Shown: in pieces, positions 23,059 to 32,190 of the stretch
How positions within the stretch are numbered: position 1 is the stretch's first letter
Layout: each line of letters opens with the position of its first letter
The notes under the pieces: generated by a model
The model's database searches: none
What the model saw: only the letters and a program-made list of their open reading frames with translations
Told to the model about the DNA's origin: nothing
Origin: Marinobacter sp. THAF197a
GTDB taxonomy: Bacteria; Pseudomonadota; Gammaproteobacteria; Pseudomonadales; Oleiphilaceae
DNA: 64,000 bases
NCBI RefSeq assembly: GCF_009363275.1
Contig: NZ_CP045324.1
Location: 868,001-932,000 of the forward strand
Direction of reading: 5' to 3'
Program-made: the position numbers and the translations under genes

Positions 23059-23922
23059 TCATTTCAGCTCTGTCAGCTTTTTGTGCAGAGGTGAATGGTT
23101 CACCCCTTTAGCTACGAACCCCGTGATGCCGGAGGGTTTGCTTTCCCAGATAATCCGGGCTGCGGATTCTGTCGGGAAACGTCCAAAAATGCAAGCCCCG
23201 GTTCCGGTTAATCTTGCAGGTCCGAATTGTGAAAGCCATTCCAGGCTCTTGTTAACCTCAGGATACAGTTTTCGAACTACATCCTCACAGTCGTTTCGGT
23301 ACCTCGAGGCGTCTCCCTCAAAAGCGGGCGCTATTTTCATTTTTGGGGTGTCCCTTGTCAACCCTTCTTCCGAAAAAATCTTCCCGGTGTTTATTTCGCA
23401 GTCAGGCTTGAGGACCACAAACCAGTCTTCCGGCGGATTGACGGGCGTGAGCTTTTCACCCACCCCTTCGCCAATGGCGGAGCGGCCGCGAACGAACACC
23501 GGTACATCGGCGCCCAGATCCAGGCCCAGCTCGGCAAGCTCGTTTTCATCAAGATGCAGTTCCCAGAGGTGGTTTAGTGCCACCAGGGTGGTCGCGGCGT
23601 TGGAGCTGCCGCCTCCGAGGCCGCCGCCCATGGGAAGTCGTTTTTGAATGCGGATCGTCACGCCGGGCAATGCATGGCTGGCGCGTTCGGCCAGGGCACG
23701 GGCTGCGCGAATAATGAGGTTGTCGTCGTCAGGTACCCCGGGAACCGGTTCCTCAAGGCGTATGCGGGCATCCCCCGGGGTCAGGGTGAAGGTGATCTCG
23801 TCGCCATAATCGAGAAACTGAAACAGGGTTTGTAGTTCGTGATAGCCATCGGGTCGTCTGCCCACGATGTGCAGGAACAGGTTGAGCTTGGCCGGCGAGG
23901 GCAGGGTAATGCTGTTGCTCAT
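23059..23922 (-). CDS. ispE: 4-diphosphocytidyl-2-C-methyl-D-erythritol kinase
   Basis: 287 residues from ATG 23922 (MSNSITLPSPAKLNLFLH); a start nine codons earlier lies inside lolB. GHMP kinase of the non-mevalonate isoprenoid pathway. PAKLNLFLHI and the ATP loop PMGGGLGGGSSNAAT are diagnostic. It starts 4 bases after the lolB stop, in the order lolB-ispE-tRNA-Gln-prs. Confidence 0.96.
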   Translation of the reverse strand: MSNSITLPSPAKLNLFLHIVGRRPDGYHELQTLFQFLDYGDEITFTLTPGDARIRLEEPVPGVPDDDNLIIRAARALAERASHALPGVTIRIQKRLPMGGGLGGGSSNAATTLVALNHLWELHLDENELAELGLDLGADVPVFVRGRSAIGEGVGEKLTPVNPPEDWFVVLKPDCEINTGKIFSEEGLTRDTPKMKIAPAFEGDASRYRNDCEDVVRKLYPEVNKSLEWLSQFGPARLTGTGACIFGRFPTESAARIIWESKPSGITGFVAKGVNHSPLHKKLTELK

Positions 23923-23926
23923 GTGC

Positions 23927-24553
23927 TCAGTCCTTTCTCTGCCAGTCACTGATCACCACTCGAACGCGCTTGTCGTCCTTCAGGGCGGTGATTCGGGCGG
24001 GGAGCTGAGGCAGATCATCAATGAACGCCTGCCAGCGATCGTAGCGTATTTCCCAGCCGTCCTGGCGAATGATGGCTAGCCGTTGCTGGTCATCGAACAA
24101 TAACCGGAAATTGCCGTCTGGTGCCGGCAGGCCACGAATCCACCAGGTCAGGCTGTCAATGGGCAGCTGCCAGCCGGTTGCGGCCTGTACCAGCTGTTCC
24201 GGGTTCGATGATTGGTAGGTGTCGCCGTTAGCCAGTTGCAGTTCGAGAAATCCCGGTGTTCCGCGCAGGCTGGTGCTACCCATTCCGAGAAAGGATGATG
24301 ACAATGCCAGGTCGTATTGCTCGCCTTGCTGTTCCCAGTGATTAATGACTGCGGTGCCGCTATCGGACGGTTGGCGCACCGCAAGTTTCCCGGAAAGCTG
24401 CCAGTGATTGAATTGACCAAGTGTGCGGGACCGTTCAGCCCAGTTGGCTGGGGGCTGGTCGGTCATGCCTTCCGGGAGTGGTTCCAGCTGAATGGTGGTG
24501 CAGCCGCCCAGCACGCCAAGTACCAACAGGGCGGCGAACAGATTCTTCAACAT
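23927..24553 (-). CDS. lolB: Outer-membrane lipoprotein receptor LolB
   Basis: 208 residues. Lipoprotein signal peptide with lipobox LGVLGGC (Cys 18). The mature domain (WQLSGKLAVRQPSDSG, WWIRGLPAP) is the LolB beta-barrel that takes lipoproteins from LolA and inserts them in the outer membrane. Its ATG shares one base with the TPR gene's TGA stop, so translation is coupled. Confidence 0.93.
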   Translation of the reverse strand: MLKNLFAALLVLGVLGGCTTIQLEPLPEGMTDQPPANWAERSRTLGQFNHWQLSGKLAVRQPSDSGTAVINHWEQQGEQYDLALSSSFLGMGSTSLRGTPGFLELQLANGDTYQSSNPEQLVQAATGWQLPIDSLTWWIRGLPAPDGNFRLLFDDQQRLAIIRQDGWEIRYDRWQAFIDDLPQLPARITALKDDKRVRVVISDWQRKD

Positions 24554-26304
24554 CAGGAGTTTCCGTTGCCGGTCAGGCGTTGGATGGTTTCAATCAGAAT
24601 GTCGTGGTCCGGATCCTGTTCCAGGCCTTCTTCCCAGATCACGCGAGCCTGTTCTTCATTTCCGCTGACCCAGAGGGCTTCGCCGTAATGGGCGGCTACT
24701 TCCGGGTCCGGGTAGGCGGCCCAGGCGTCGGCCAGGTATTCGAGGGCGGCTTCGGTGTCGCCCTGGCGAAACAGTACCCAGCCCATGCTGTCGAGAATGG
24801 CGGGATTATTCGGATCCAGGGCCAGTGCCTGTTCGATGTAACTGCGGGCTTCATCCAGGCGCTCGGTACGAATGGTCAGGATATACCCGAGCGCATTCAG
24901 CGCCACCGCGTTGTCTGGTTGATTCGATAATATGGCCCTGAGGTCCTCTTCCGCTAGTTCGGTGTTGCCGAGAGAGTCGTGCAGCATGGCTCGGGCGTAA
25001 CGGATCTGAATGTTTTCAGGAAAGGCCTCAAGGGCATGGTTGGCGGCTGCCATGGCGTCTTGTTCGCGCTGCTGGTCGAGCAGCAGGTTGACTTCAAGGA
25101 GCCAGAAGTTCTCAGCCTGCCCCGGGTTTGAATCCCTCAGTGTGTCAATCTTGGCAAGTGCGCTATCCAGATCCCCTGTCTCGGCTTGCAGTTCACTTGC
25201 CCTGGCGAGGGCGGGGAAGAAGTAGTTTCCGCCTTCTACGCTCATATAGTAACCGATGGCGTGGGTGATGTTGCCCGCATCTTCCTCTATGCGGCCAAGG
25301 TAGTAGCTGGCTTCATCGGTGTGGTGGCCCTGTTCGATCAGTTCCGTAAGCTCCTCTCTGGCCAGCTCCGGCTGACGATTTTCCAGGGCGACCAGAGCGA
25401 ACGACAGTCGCAGCCCCGGGGTCTGGGGATAGCGTTTGACCAGTCGCTCGAACTCGTCCTGGGCAGCCTGAAGCTCTCCCTCGTTAATCAGGATGCGGCC
25501 GTAAAGCGTGCCCAGTTGCCGGTTGGCCGGGAATCGCCGGGTGTTTGTGGTCAGGTAGGTCAGGGCTTCTCTTGTTTGACCGGTCTGGTACAGCAGGTCG
25601 CCTTTGAGTGCGATGGCGGGCTGGAAGTTGGGTTGCTGGTTGGTGAGCCGCTCAATGCGCTCCAGGGCCTGCTCCGGGGCGCCGGTGATTTTCAGGAGCA
25701 GGGCAATGCTGTACTCAAGCTCGGGATTGCCCGGGTGCCGTTCAGCCAGTCGCTCGTATAGCTGCAGCAGTTCCCGTTGCTGGGCCGGTGGCAGGTTGGC
25801 AGACATCGCCGCAAGGCTGTCAAAGTCTGCGTCCTCTCCCTGCTCCATAATGCGTTCCATGTGGACCAGAGCGGTTTCAAGATCCTGGCGTTTGACCGCC
25901 TGAATCGCGGAAACCCGGTGTGCCAGCAGGTTGTCGGGCTCCAGTTGCAGCCATAGGTCTGCCAGTTGCTGCTGCGCGTTATCGGCATTCAGGGACTGGG
26001 CAATGCGCATGGCACGGGTAATGACGCCGCGATCTTTTGAGGTTTTGGCTGCCTGCAGGTAGTTGACCAGGGTTACGTCGTAGCGCCCACGCTGGGCGGC
26101 AATCTCCGCCGCCAGGAGTTGGTAAAGCACTTCTGGCTCGAAATCCGCATAACGAATCTCTTCCTGTGGCGTCGGGGTGACCGCTACGGGGGTAGGTTCA
26201 TCAGCCTTTGGTTCTGTCGTTTCGGAAAAGCTGGCGCAGCCGGGCAGGGCGGCAATGGTGAAGGCCAGGAGGCTGGTAACCAGATACGGTGCGGATTTTT
26301 GCAT
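24553..26304 (-). CDS. TPR-repeat lipoprotein
   Basis: 583 residues from ATG 26304 (MQKSAPYLV); the longer frame crosses the hemA promoter region. Lipobox TIAALPGC puts it in a membrane, probably outer. Twelve or more TPR-like helical pairs run from about 50 to 570, including the consensus-like NALGYILTIRTERLDEARSYIEQALALDPNNPAILDSMGW. This is the counterpart of the TPR protein between hemA and lolB in Pseudomonas. TPR lipoproteins scaffold envelope complexes; the partner is not known. Confidence 0.88.
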   Translation of the reverse strand: MQKSAPYLVTSLLAFTIAALPGCASFSETTEPKADEPTPVAVTPTPQEEIRYADFEPEVLYQLLAAEIAAQRGRYDVTLVNYLQAAKTSKDRGVITRAMRIAQSLNADNAQQQLADLWLQLEPDNLLAHRVSAIQAVKRQDLETALVHMERIMEQGEDADFDSLAAMSANLPPAQQRELLQLYERLAERHPGNPELEYSIALLLKITGAPEQALERIERLTNQQPNFQPAIALKGDLLYQTGQTREALTYLTTNTRRFPANRQLGTLYGRILINEGELQAAQDEFERLVKRYPQTPGLRLSFALVALENRQPELAREELTELIEQGHHTDEASYYLGRIEEDAGNITHAIGYYMSVEGGNYFFPALARASELQAETGDLDSALAKIDTLRDSNPGQAENFWLLEVNLLLDQQREQDAMAAANHALEAFPENIQIRYARAMLHDSLGNTELAEEDLRAILSNQPDNAVALNALGYILTIRTERLDEARSYIEQALALDPNNPAILDSMGWVLFRQGDTEAALEYLADAWAAYPDPEVAAHYGEALWVSGNEEQARVIWEEGLEQDPDHDILIETIQRLTGNGNS

Positions 26305-26538
26305 GCAACTTCCCGTGTGCTGTCGGCAGTACGTCAGAGTATGTTCTGTTCTGCCGTAGAATTGAGGCAGATCGGGTTTAGGCCGTGGCCGAGCCTCTAT
26401 AATGGCATAAGCATTATAACTTGCCCAACCTGTCCGCAGTTCCCGAAGGCGGCGTGTTTTCGGGTGGCAGGCGGTGGCCCTCACCGGTAGAATGGCACAA
26501 TATGATCCACGACTGGCATAAGGTTTTTTAACCTCGAA

Positions 26539-27828
26539 ATGGCATTGCTGACACTGGGAATCAATCACCGAACCGCACCCGTGGAGATCCGCGAACGTGT
26601 GGCGTTTACCCCGGAGCGGATGGCGGAAGCCTTCTCAGAACTCCGGGCGGCGTCCGGTGCCAGTGAAGCGGCCATTCTGTCTACCTGTAATCGCACAGAG
26701 CTGTACCTGGCCGGGGACGACGACTGCGCGCCCACGGTACTGCGCTGGCTGGCCGGTTTTCATGAGCTGGATGTGGCCGACCTGGAAGACGTGCTCTACG
26801 TTCACCGGGATTCGGAGGCCGTTCGCCATATGATGCGCGTAGCGGCGGGGTTGGATTCCATGGTGCTGGGCGAACCGCAGATCTTCGGTCAGCTAAAGGA
26901 TGCCTACTCCCTGGCCCGTGAGCACGGTGCCACCGGCTCTTTCCTGTCCCGCCTGTTTGAGCAGACATTCTCGGTAGCCAAGCGGGTTCGAACCCAGACC
27001 GCCATCGGGGAAAATCCGGTGTCGGTGGCCTATGCCTCTGTCAGCATGGCGCATCATATCTTTGCCGATATGTCCCGCAACAAGGCGTTGTTGATTGGCG
27101 CGGGCAAAACGATTGAACTGGTCTCCCGCCACCTGGCCGATGCCGGCGTGAAAGACTTCCTGGTGGCCAATCGCACCCTGGAACGTGCCCAGGCGCTGGC
27201 CGAACTGCACGGTGGCAAGGGCATTGTTCTGTCGGAAATTCCCGATCACCTGGCGGACGTCGACATCATCATTTCCTCTACGGCCAGCCCGTTGCCAATA
27301 CTTGGCAAGGGAGCGGTGGAGCGCGCGCTGAAGAAGCGCAAACACCGTCCGTTCTTCATGGTCGACATTGCGGTTCCCCGGGATATTGAGCCGGAGGTGG
27401 GGTCGCTGGCCGATGTGTATCTCTATACCGTCGACGATCTGCGGCAGGTGATTGAAGAAAACATTCGTTCCCGTGAAGGCGCTGCCCGCGAAGCCGAGAA
27501 CCTGATCAGCAGTGGCGTACAGGAATTCCTGGACCAGCTCCGGGCCCTGGATGCGGTCTCTACCCTGAAAGTGTTTCGCCAGCGTGCCGAACTGCTGCGG
27601 GATATTGAATCTGAAAAGGCCCTGCGTGCCTTACGCAACGGCGTTGACCCGGAGACGGTGCTGCGCAGCCTGGCACGTGGCCTCACCAACAAACTGCTTC
27701 ACCAGCCCTCTGTACAAGTGCGTAAAGCCATGGCCGAGGGCCGCACCGAAGTCACCGAATGCCTGCGGGAGCTGTATCAGCTTGATGCCCTGGAAGCTGA
27801 CGAGCCCGCCACCACGGAAAAATTATGA
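26539..27828 (+). CDS. hemA: Glutamyl-tRNA reductase
   Basis: 429 residues. First step of C5 tetrapyrrole synthesis: NADPH reduction of Glu-tRNA to glutamate semialdehyde. Catalytic C50 lies in STCNRTELY; GINHRTAPVEIRER at the start and the NADPH loop LIGAGKTIEL are conserved. It diverges from the TPR gene across 234 bases containing TATAAT at 26398-26403 and a mirror-image TATAAT on the other strand nearby. It overlaps prfA by four bases (ATGA). Confidence 0.96.
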   Translation: MALLTLGINHRTAPVEIRERVAFTPERMAEAFSELRAASGASEAAILSTCNRTELYLAGDDDCAPTVLRWLAGFHELDVADLEDVLYVHRDSEAVRHMMRVAAGLDSMVLGEPQIFGQLKDAYSLAREHGATGSFLSRLFEQTFSVAKRVRTQTAIGENPVSVAYASVSMAHHIFADMSRNKALLIGAGKTIELVSRHLADAGVKDFLVANRTLERAQALAELHGGKGIVLSEIPDHLADVDIIISSTASPLPILGKGAVERALKKRKHRPFFMVDIAVPRDIEPEVGSLADVYLYTVDDLRQVIEENIRSREGAAREAENLISSGVQEFLDQLRALDAVSTLKVFRQRAELLRDIESEKALRALRNGVDPETVLRSLARGLTNKLLHQPSVQVRKAMAEGRTEVTECLRELYQLDALEADEPATTEKL

Positions 27829-28913
27829 AGCCATCGATCCAGTCCCGCCTCGAACAGCTTGTTGAACGGTTCGAGGAGGTCAACGCGTTGCTGAGCGATG
27901 CCTCGGTGATTGCCAACCAGGACAAATTCCGGGAACTGTCCCGGGAATTTTCTGAGATTGAGCCGGTGGTAAAGTGTTTCCAGGCCTGGCGCCAATCCCA
28001 TGAGGATATCGCGGAAGCGAAGGAACTGGCCAAAGACGGCGATGCCGAGATGAGGGCCATGGCGGAAGAAGAACTAGCCGCCGCCGAAGCGCGTAGCGAA
28101 GAGCTTGACGAAGAGCTGCAGCGCTTGATGCTGCCGAAAGACCCGAACGACACCAAGAACGTGTTCCTGGAAGTGCGCGCCGGTACCGGCGGTGACGAAG
28201 CCGCGATTTTTGCCGGCGACCTGTTCCGCATGTATTCCCGTTATGCGGAAAAACACCGTTGGCAGGTGGAAGTGCTGAGCGAGAACGAGGGTGAGCACGG
28301 CGGCTATAAAGAAGTCATCGCCCGGGTGTCCGGAGATGGCGTCTACGGAACGCTCAAGTTTGAGTCTGGAGCCCACCGGGTGCAGCGGGTACCGGAAACC
28401 GAGTCCCAGGGCCGCATTCACACCTCCGCCTGCACCGTGGCCGTGATTCCGGAGGCCGATGAATCCGAAGCCATCGAAATCAACAAAGCTGACCTGCGGG
28501 TAGACACCTTCCGCTCCTCCGGCGCCGGTGGCCAGCACGTCAACAAAACCGACTCTGCCATCCGCATTACCCACCTGCCCACCGGTATTGTGGTGGAGTG
28601 TCAGGAAGAACGTTCGCAGCACAAGAACCGCGCCAAGGCCCTGAGCCTGCTTGCGTCCCGGTTGCAGAATGCCGAGCTGGAGAAACAGCAGAAGAGCATG
28701 GCGGAAACCCGCAAAAGTTTGGTGGGCAGTGGCGACCGCTCGGAGCGTATTCGCACCTACAATTTCCCCCAGGGCCGGGTAACCGACCACCGCATCAACC
28801 TCACCCTGTACAAGCTGGACGAGGTGATTGCCGGCGATCTCGACGCCGTGGTGGTCCCCCTGCAACAGGAGCACCAGGCTGAATTGCTGGCAGAACTGGC
28901 CAATGAGCAGTGA
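27825..28913 (+). CDS. prfA: Peptide chain release factor 1
   Basis: 362 residues. The GGQ motif in GAGGQHVNKTDSA is the hydrolysis site. The tripeptide region HRVQRVPETESQGR holds the PxT codon-reading motif of RF1 for UAA and UAG. It is coupled to hemA upstream (4-base overlap) and overlaps prmC downstream by 11 bases, which ties it to the enzyme that methylates its GGQ glutamine. Confidence 0.97.
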   Translation: MKPSIQSRLEQLVERFEEVNALLSDASVIANQDKFRELSREFSEIEPVVKCFQAWRQSHEDIAEAKELAKDGDAEMRAMAEEELAAAEARSEELDEELQRLMLPKDPNDTKNVFLEVRAGTGGDEAAIFAGDLFRMYSRYAEKHRWQVEVLSENEGEHGGYKEVIARVSGDGVYGTLKFESGAHRVQRVPETESQGRIHTSACTVAVIPEADESEAIEINKADLRVDTFRSSGAGGQHVNKTDSAIRITHLPTGIVVECQEERSQHKNRAKALSLLASRLQNAELEKQQKSMAETRKSLVGSGDRSERIRTYNFPQGRVTDHRINLTLYKLDEVIAGDLDAVVVPLQQEHQAELLAELANEQ

Positions 28914-29757
28914 GTCCTCGCTGACCTGTGAAGCCCTTCTGAATAACGCCATTGAACGGATCGGTGGCGACTCTCCCCGACTGGACGCCGAATTACTGTT
29001 GAGCCACGTAACCGGCCTGGGCCGCACCAGCTTTCGGGCCTGGCCCGAGCGGGAAGTAGCCCCTGATCAGGCGCAAGCGTTTCGTGAATTGGTGGCTGAA
29101 CGAGTCAAGGGCTTACCCATCGCCTACCTGCTGGGACAGCAGGAATTCTGGTCTTTGCCCCTGAAAGTCAGCCCTTCCACCCTGATTCCCCGGCCAGACA
29201 CCGAGTGCCTGGTGGAAACCGCGTTGGAACTACCGCTGCCTGAAAACGCCCGCGTGCTGGACCTGGGCACCGGTACTGGCGCCATTGCGCTCGCGCTGGC
29301 CAGCGAGAAAGCTAAGTGGCAGATTATGGCCAGCGATCGTATTGAAGAGGCCGTCGAACTGGCCCGTGAAAACAGTCGGTCCCTGCAGCTGCCGATTACC
29401 GTAGTGCGCAGCCACTGGTTCGACCAGATTCCAGAGAGTGGCTTTGACCTGCTTATCTCCAACCCTCCTTATATACCCGCCAGTGACCGTCACCTGAACG
29501 AAGGCGACGTACGCTTTGAACCGTCATCCGCTTTGGTGGCGGGTGACGATGGCCTGGACGACATCCGGTTGCTGGTCACCGAAGGCTTCAAACGCCTGAA
29601 TCCCGGTGGCTGGATGCTGCTGGAACATGGCTATGATCAAGGCGATGCCGTGCGGGATTTGTTTGCCAGGGCCGGATGGCTCAACATAGAAACCCGTAAA
29701 GACTACGGCGGAAACGACCGAATGACTTTGGCCCGGAAGCCGGCCAGCGACCAGTAG
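28903..29757 (+). CDS. prmC: Release factor glutamine methyltransferase
   Basis: 284 residues from ATG 28903, inside the end of prfA; a much earlier in-frame start would lie deep in prfA and is rejected. The SAM-binding site VLDLGTGTGAIALALA and the NPPY motif (ISNPPYIPAS) define a glutamine-N5 methyltransferase. It acts on the GGQ loops of RF1 and RF2. Confidence 0.96.
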   Translation: MSSESSLTCEALLNNAIERIGGDSPRLDAELLLSHVTGLGRTSFRAWPEREVAPDQAQAFRELVAERVKGLPIAYLLGQQEFWSLPLKVSPSTLIPRPDTECLVETALELPLPENARVLDLGTGTGAIALALASEKAKWQIMASDRIEEAVELARENSRSLQLPITVVRSHWFDQIPESGFDLLISNPPYIPASDRHLNEGDVRFEPSSALVAGDDGLDDIRLLVTEGFKRLNPGGWMLLEHGYDQGDAVRDLFARAGWLNIETRKDYGGNDRMTLARKPASDQ

Positions 29758-29768
29758 CGAGACCCCTC

Positions 29769-30515
29769 ATGCTCAGCGATGAAGAACTGCTCCGATACAG
29801 CCGCCAGATTCTGATGCCCCGGTTCGACATCGCCGGCCAGGAAAAACTCAAGGCCGCCCATGTACTGGTCATCGGCGCCGGTGGTTTAGGTTGCCCGGTA
29901 GCCTTGTATCTGGGCGCCGCAGGCGTTGGCCACCTGACGTTGGTGGATGATGACCAGATCGAACTGGCCAACCTGCAACGGCAGATTGCGTTTGAACAGA
30001 GCTGGCTTGGCGATTCAAAAGCGGAGCGCCTGGCCGAGCGGGTAAGGGCGATCAACCCGGAGATCACCGTTAGTGCGGTGAATCGGAGGGTGGATGGCGA
30101 CGACCTCAAACAGCTGGTTGCTGAATCCACGCTGGTGCTGGACTGTACTGATAACTTCAATACCCGTTTTGCGTTGAACCGGGCCTCGGTCGCCAACAAG
30201 GTTCCGCTGGTATCCGGTGCTGCCATTCGTGGTGAAGGGCAGTTGTCTGTTTACGATCCCCGGCATCCTGAAAGCCCTTGCTACCACTGTTTGTATCCTG
30301 AGCAAGGTAATGAGGATCTGACCTGTTCCGAGGCTGGTGTTATTGCTCCCCTGGTGGGAATGATCGGCTCAGCCCAGGCTATGGAAGCCATCAAAGTGAT
30401 CTCTGAAGTCGGTAAGCCATTGGTAGGCCGTTTACTAATCCTGGACGCCTGGCAAATGGAATGGCGGGAAATGAAGCTGGCGAAGGACCCCGATTGCCCG
30501 GTTTGTGCCGGCTAG
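29769..30515 (+). CDS. moeB: Molybdopterin-synthase adenylyltransferase MoeB
   Basis: 248 residues. E1-like enzyme that adenylates MoaD for sulfur transfer in molybdenum cofactor synthesis. Nucleotide loop GAGGLGCPVALYLGAAGVG and the Zn cysteine pairs CYHC and CPVC are visible. ThiF is a close relative, but the position after prmC matches moeB in Pseudomonas. No C-terminal rhodanese domain is present. Confidence 0.92.
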   Translation: MLSDEELLRYSRQILMPRFDIAGQEKLKAAHVLVIGAGGLGCPVALYLGAAGVGHLTLVDDDQIELANLQRQIAFEQSWLGDSKAERLAERVRAINPEITVSAVNRRVDGDDLKQLVAESTLVLDCTDNFNTRFALNRASVANKVPLVSGAAIRGEGQLSVYDPRHPESPCYHCLYPEQGNEDLTCSEAGVIAPLVGMIGSAQAMEAIKVISEVGKPLVGRLLILDAWQMEWREMKLAKDPDCPVCAG

Positions 30516-30530
30516 CTCAAAGGTAGGTTA

Positions 30531-30633
30531 GGGTTGGGGACGGCCTTTCCAAAACCCTGCGGAGCCATGGATGGCGGAGCGGAGCCTACAGGGACGTATT
30601 CACGGCGTGTTTTGGAAAGGCCGTCCCCAACCC
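30531..30633. repeat. 103-bp inverted-repeat element between moeB and phrB
   Basis: Perfect 25-bp terminal inverted repeats (30531-30555 and 30609-30633) flank a 53-base centre that holds its own GCCAT-GG-ATGGC dyad. The RNA would be a long hairpin. It lies in the 143-base gap between two convergent genes, the usual place for REP/BIME or MITE-like elements. The centre's GGCGGAGCGGAGCC wording resembles dispersed gammaproteobacterial intergenic repeats. Copy number cannot be tested here. Confidence 0.75.
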
Positions 30634-30658
30634 TGACCGGCAACAAGACTCCAAAGTC

Positions 30659-32050
30659 TCAATCTTTCAAAGCCTGAAATCTCGCAATGGCCTCTTTCCG
30701 GCTCTCTTTCAGATCGACGATCGGTCTTGGGTAGCCTTTCGGGATAACTCCGCCCTTGGAAGGATCGTGAATCCGTTTGTTATCCAGTCTGGCCAGCTCA
30801 GGCACCCATTGCCGAATAAACTCTCCCTTCGGGTCAAACCTCTCACTCTGAGTTACCGGATTAAACACCCGGAAATAAGGTGCTGCATCGGTACCGGTTG
30901 AGGCACTCCACTGCCAGCCGCCATTGTTGGACGCCAGAAAGCCATCCACCAGATTCTGCATGAACCAGGCTTCGCCCAGCCGCCAGTCGATAAACAGGTT
31001 CTTGGTCAGGAACATGGCGGTGATCATCCGCAGGCGGTTATGCATCCAGCCAGTGGTTTTGAGCTGACGCATAGCAGCGTCCACAATCGGGATGCCTGTT
31101 CGGCCTTCCTTCCAGGCTTCAAAGTGGTCTCCCGGCTTATTCCATACCAGCGCCTCCGTTTCTGGTTTGAATGCCCGGTGCATGCTGACGCGCGGGTAGT
31201 GATAGAGAATGTGAACGTAAAAATCCCGCCAGGCGATTTCATTGATCCAGGTTTCGATACCGTCTCCGGAAACGCCAGCTTGTCGGGCCGCAATCAGGCA
31301 TTGGCGGCCGGAAAGCACCCCGTTGGCCAGGTAGGGCGAGAGTTGGCTGGTGCCATCCACTGCGGGGAGGTCCCGGTTGTCTTTATAGTCTTTCGCCCGT
31401 TCGGCCAGGAATGCCTCCAGCTGACTATGGGCAGCGTCCTCGCCTGTGGCCAGCAGTGGCTCGGGCGCATCGTTGAATGGTGCCGGCAGGGTATCGGTTC
31501 GCTCCGGCTTTACCTCTGGCCCCATGGACGATGGCGTCGGGTACAGCGTGGGCTGGGTTTCCTCTATCCAGCTACGCCAGCGTCGGGAGAAGGGAGTGAA
31601 TACGGAATAGGGCTCATTCTGCTGGGTCAGAATCTGGCCGACGGGGGCCACGGTCTGATCCCGGTACTTGGCCACCCGGATGCCGAGGGCGGTCAGCCGG
31701 TCGTGGGCCTGCTTGTCCCGTCTCCGCTCATTAATGCCGTACTCTTCGTTGAAGTGCAGGCCTGCAATCTGGTGTTGTTTGCAGAATGCTTCCAGCTTGT
31801 CGAGGCTTTCAGTAAAGGTATCCGCGTAAAGAAATGACAGGGTAATGCCCAGCTTGGCCAGCTGGCGGGCCAGGACATTGGCGTGCTCAAGCACGAACTG
31901 CACCCGCGCAGCGGACCAGTCGTGCTCCTGCCATTGTCCTGGCGTTATCAGGAAACAGGCTTTCACGGGTTTGCTGCGGGCGCAGGCGGCAGTCAGGGCG
32001 GCGTTGTCTGCCAGGCGGAGGTCGTTGCGGAACCAGACCAGTTCTGTCAT
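30659..32050 (-). CDS. phrB: Deoxyribodipyrimidine photolyase
   Basis: 463 residues. Blue-light repair of cyclobutane pyrimidine dimers with FAD and an antenna chromophore. Opening ELVWFRNDLRLADN, the FAD-binding IAWRDFYVHILYH and TGWMHNRLRM, and the WQWSASTGTDAAPYFRVFNP region are typical of class I CPD photolyases. It converges on moeB with the inverted-repeat element between. It has a 140-base noncoding region before the divergent DUF432 gene. Confidence 0.95.
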   Translation of the reverse strand: MTELVWFRNDLRLADNAALTAACARSKPVKACFLITPGQWQEHDWSAARVQFVLEHANVLARQLAKLGITLSFLYADTFTESLDKLEAFCKQHQIAGLHFNEEYGINERRRDKQAHDRLTALGIRVAKYRDQTVAPVGQILTQQNEPYSVFTPFSRRWRSWIEETQPTLYPTPSSMGPEVKPERTDTLPAPFNDAPEPLLATGEDAAHSQLEAFLAERAKDYKDNRDLPAVDGTSQLSPYLANGVLSGRQCLIAARQAGVSGDGIETWINEIAWRDFYVHILYHYPRVSMHRAFKPETEALVWNKPGDHFEAWKEGRTGIPIVDAAMRQLKTTGWMHNRLRMITAMFLTKNLFIDWRLGEAWFMQNLVDGFLASNNGGWQWSASTGTDAAPYFRVFNPVTQSERFDPKGEFIRQWVPELARLDNKRIHDPSKGGVIPKGYPRPIVDLKESRKEAIARFQALKD

Positions 32051-32190
32051 CAGATTGCGTACCCTTGAGTGTGTGGCATAGGTGAAATTACAGGCGATAA
32101 ATCATTGGCTTGTATATTCGCTGTAACTACCGGATTGGATTATAGTTAAGCAGACTAGCCGGCTACCCCAAAAGGAGTTTTTTCTTCGGC

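Noticed and set aside
22910..23062. N-terminal extension of prs
   Set aside because: The frame crosses the tRNA-Gln gene and the extra residues are not conserved; GTG 22909 with AGGA fits family starts.
26304..26568. Longer N-terminus for the TPR lipoprotein
   Set aside because: The extension overlaps the hemA start and its promoter region; the lipoprotein signal begins at ATG 26304.
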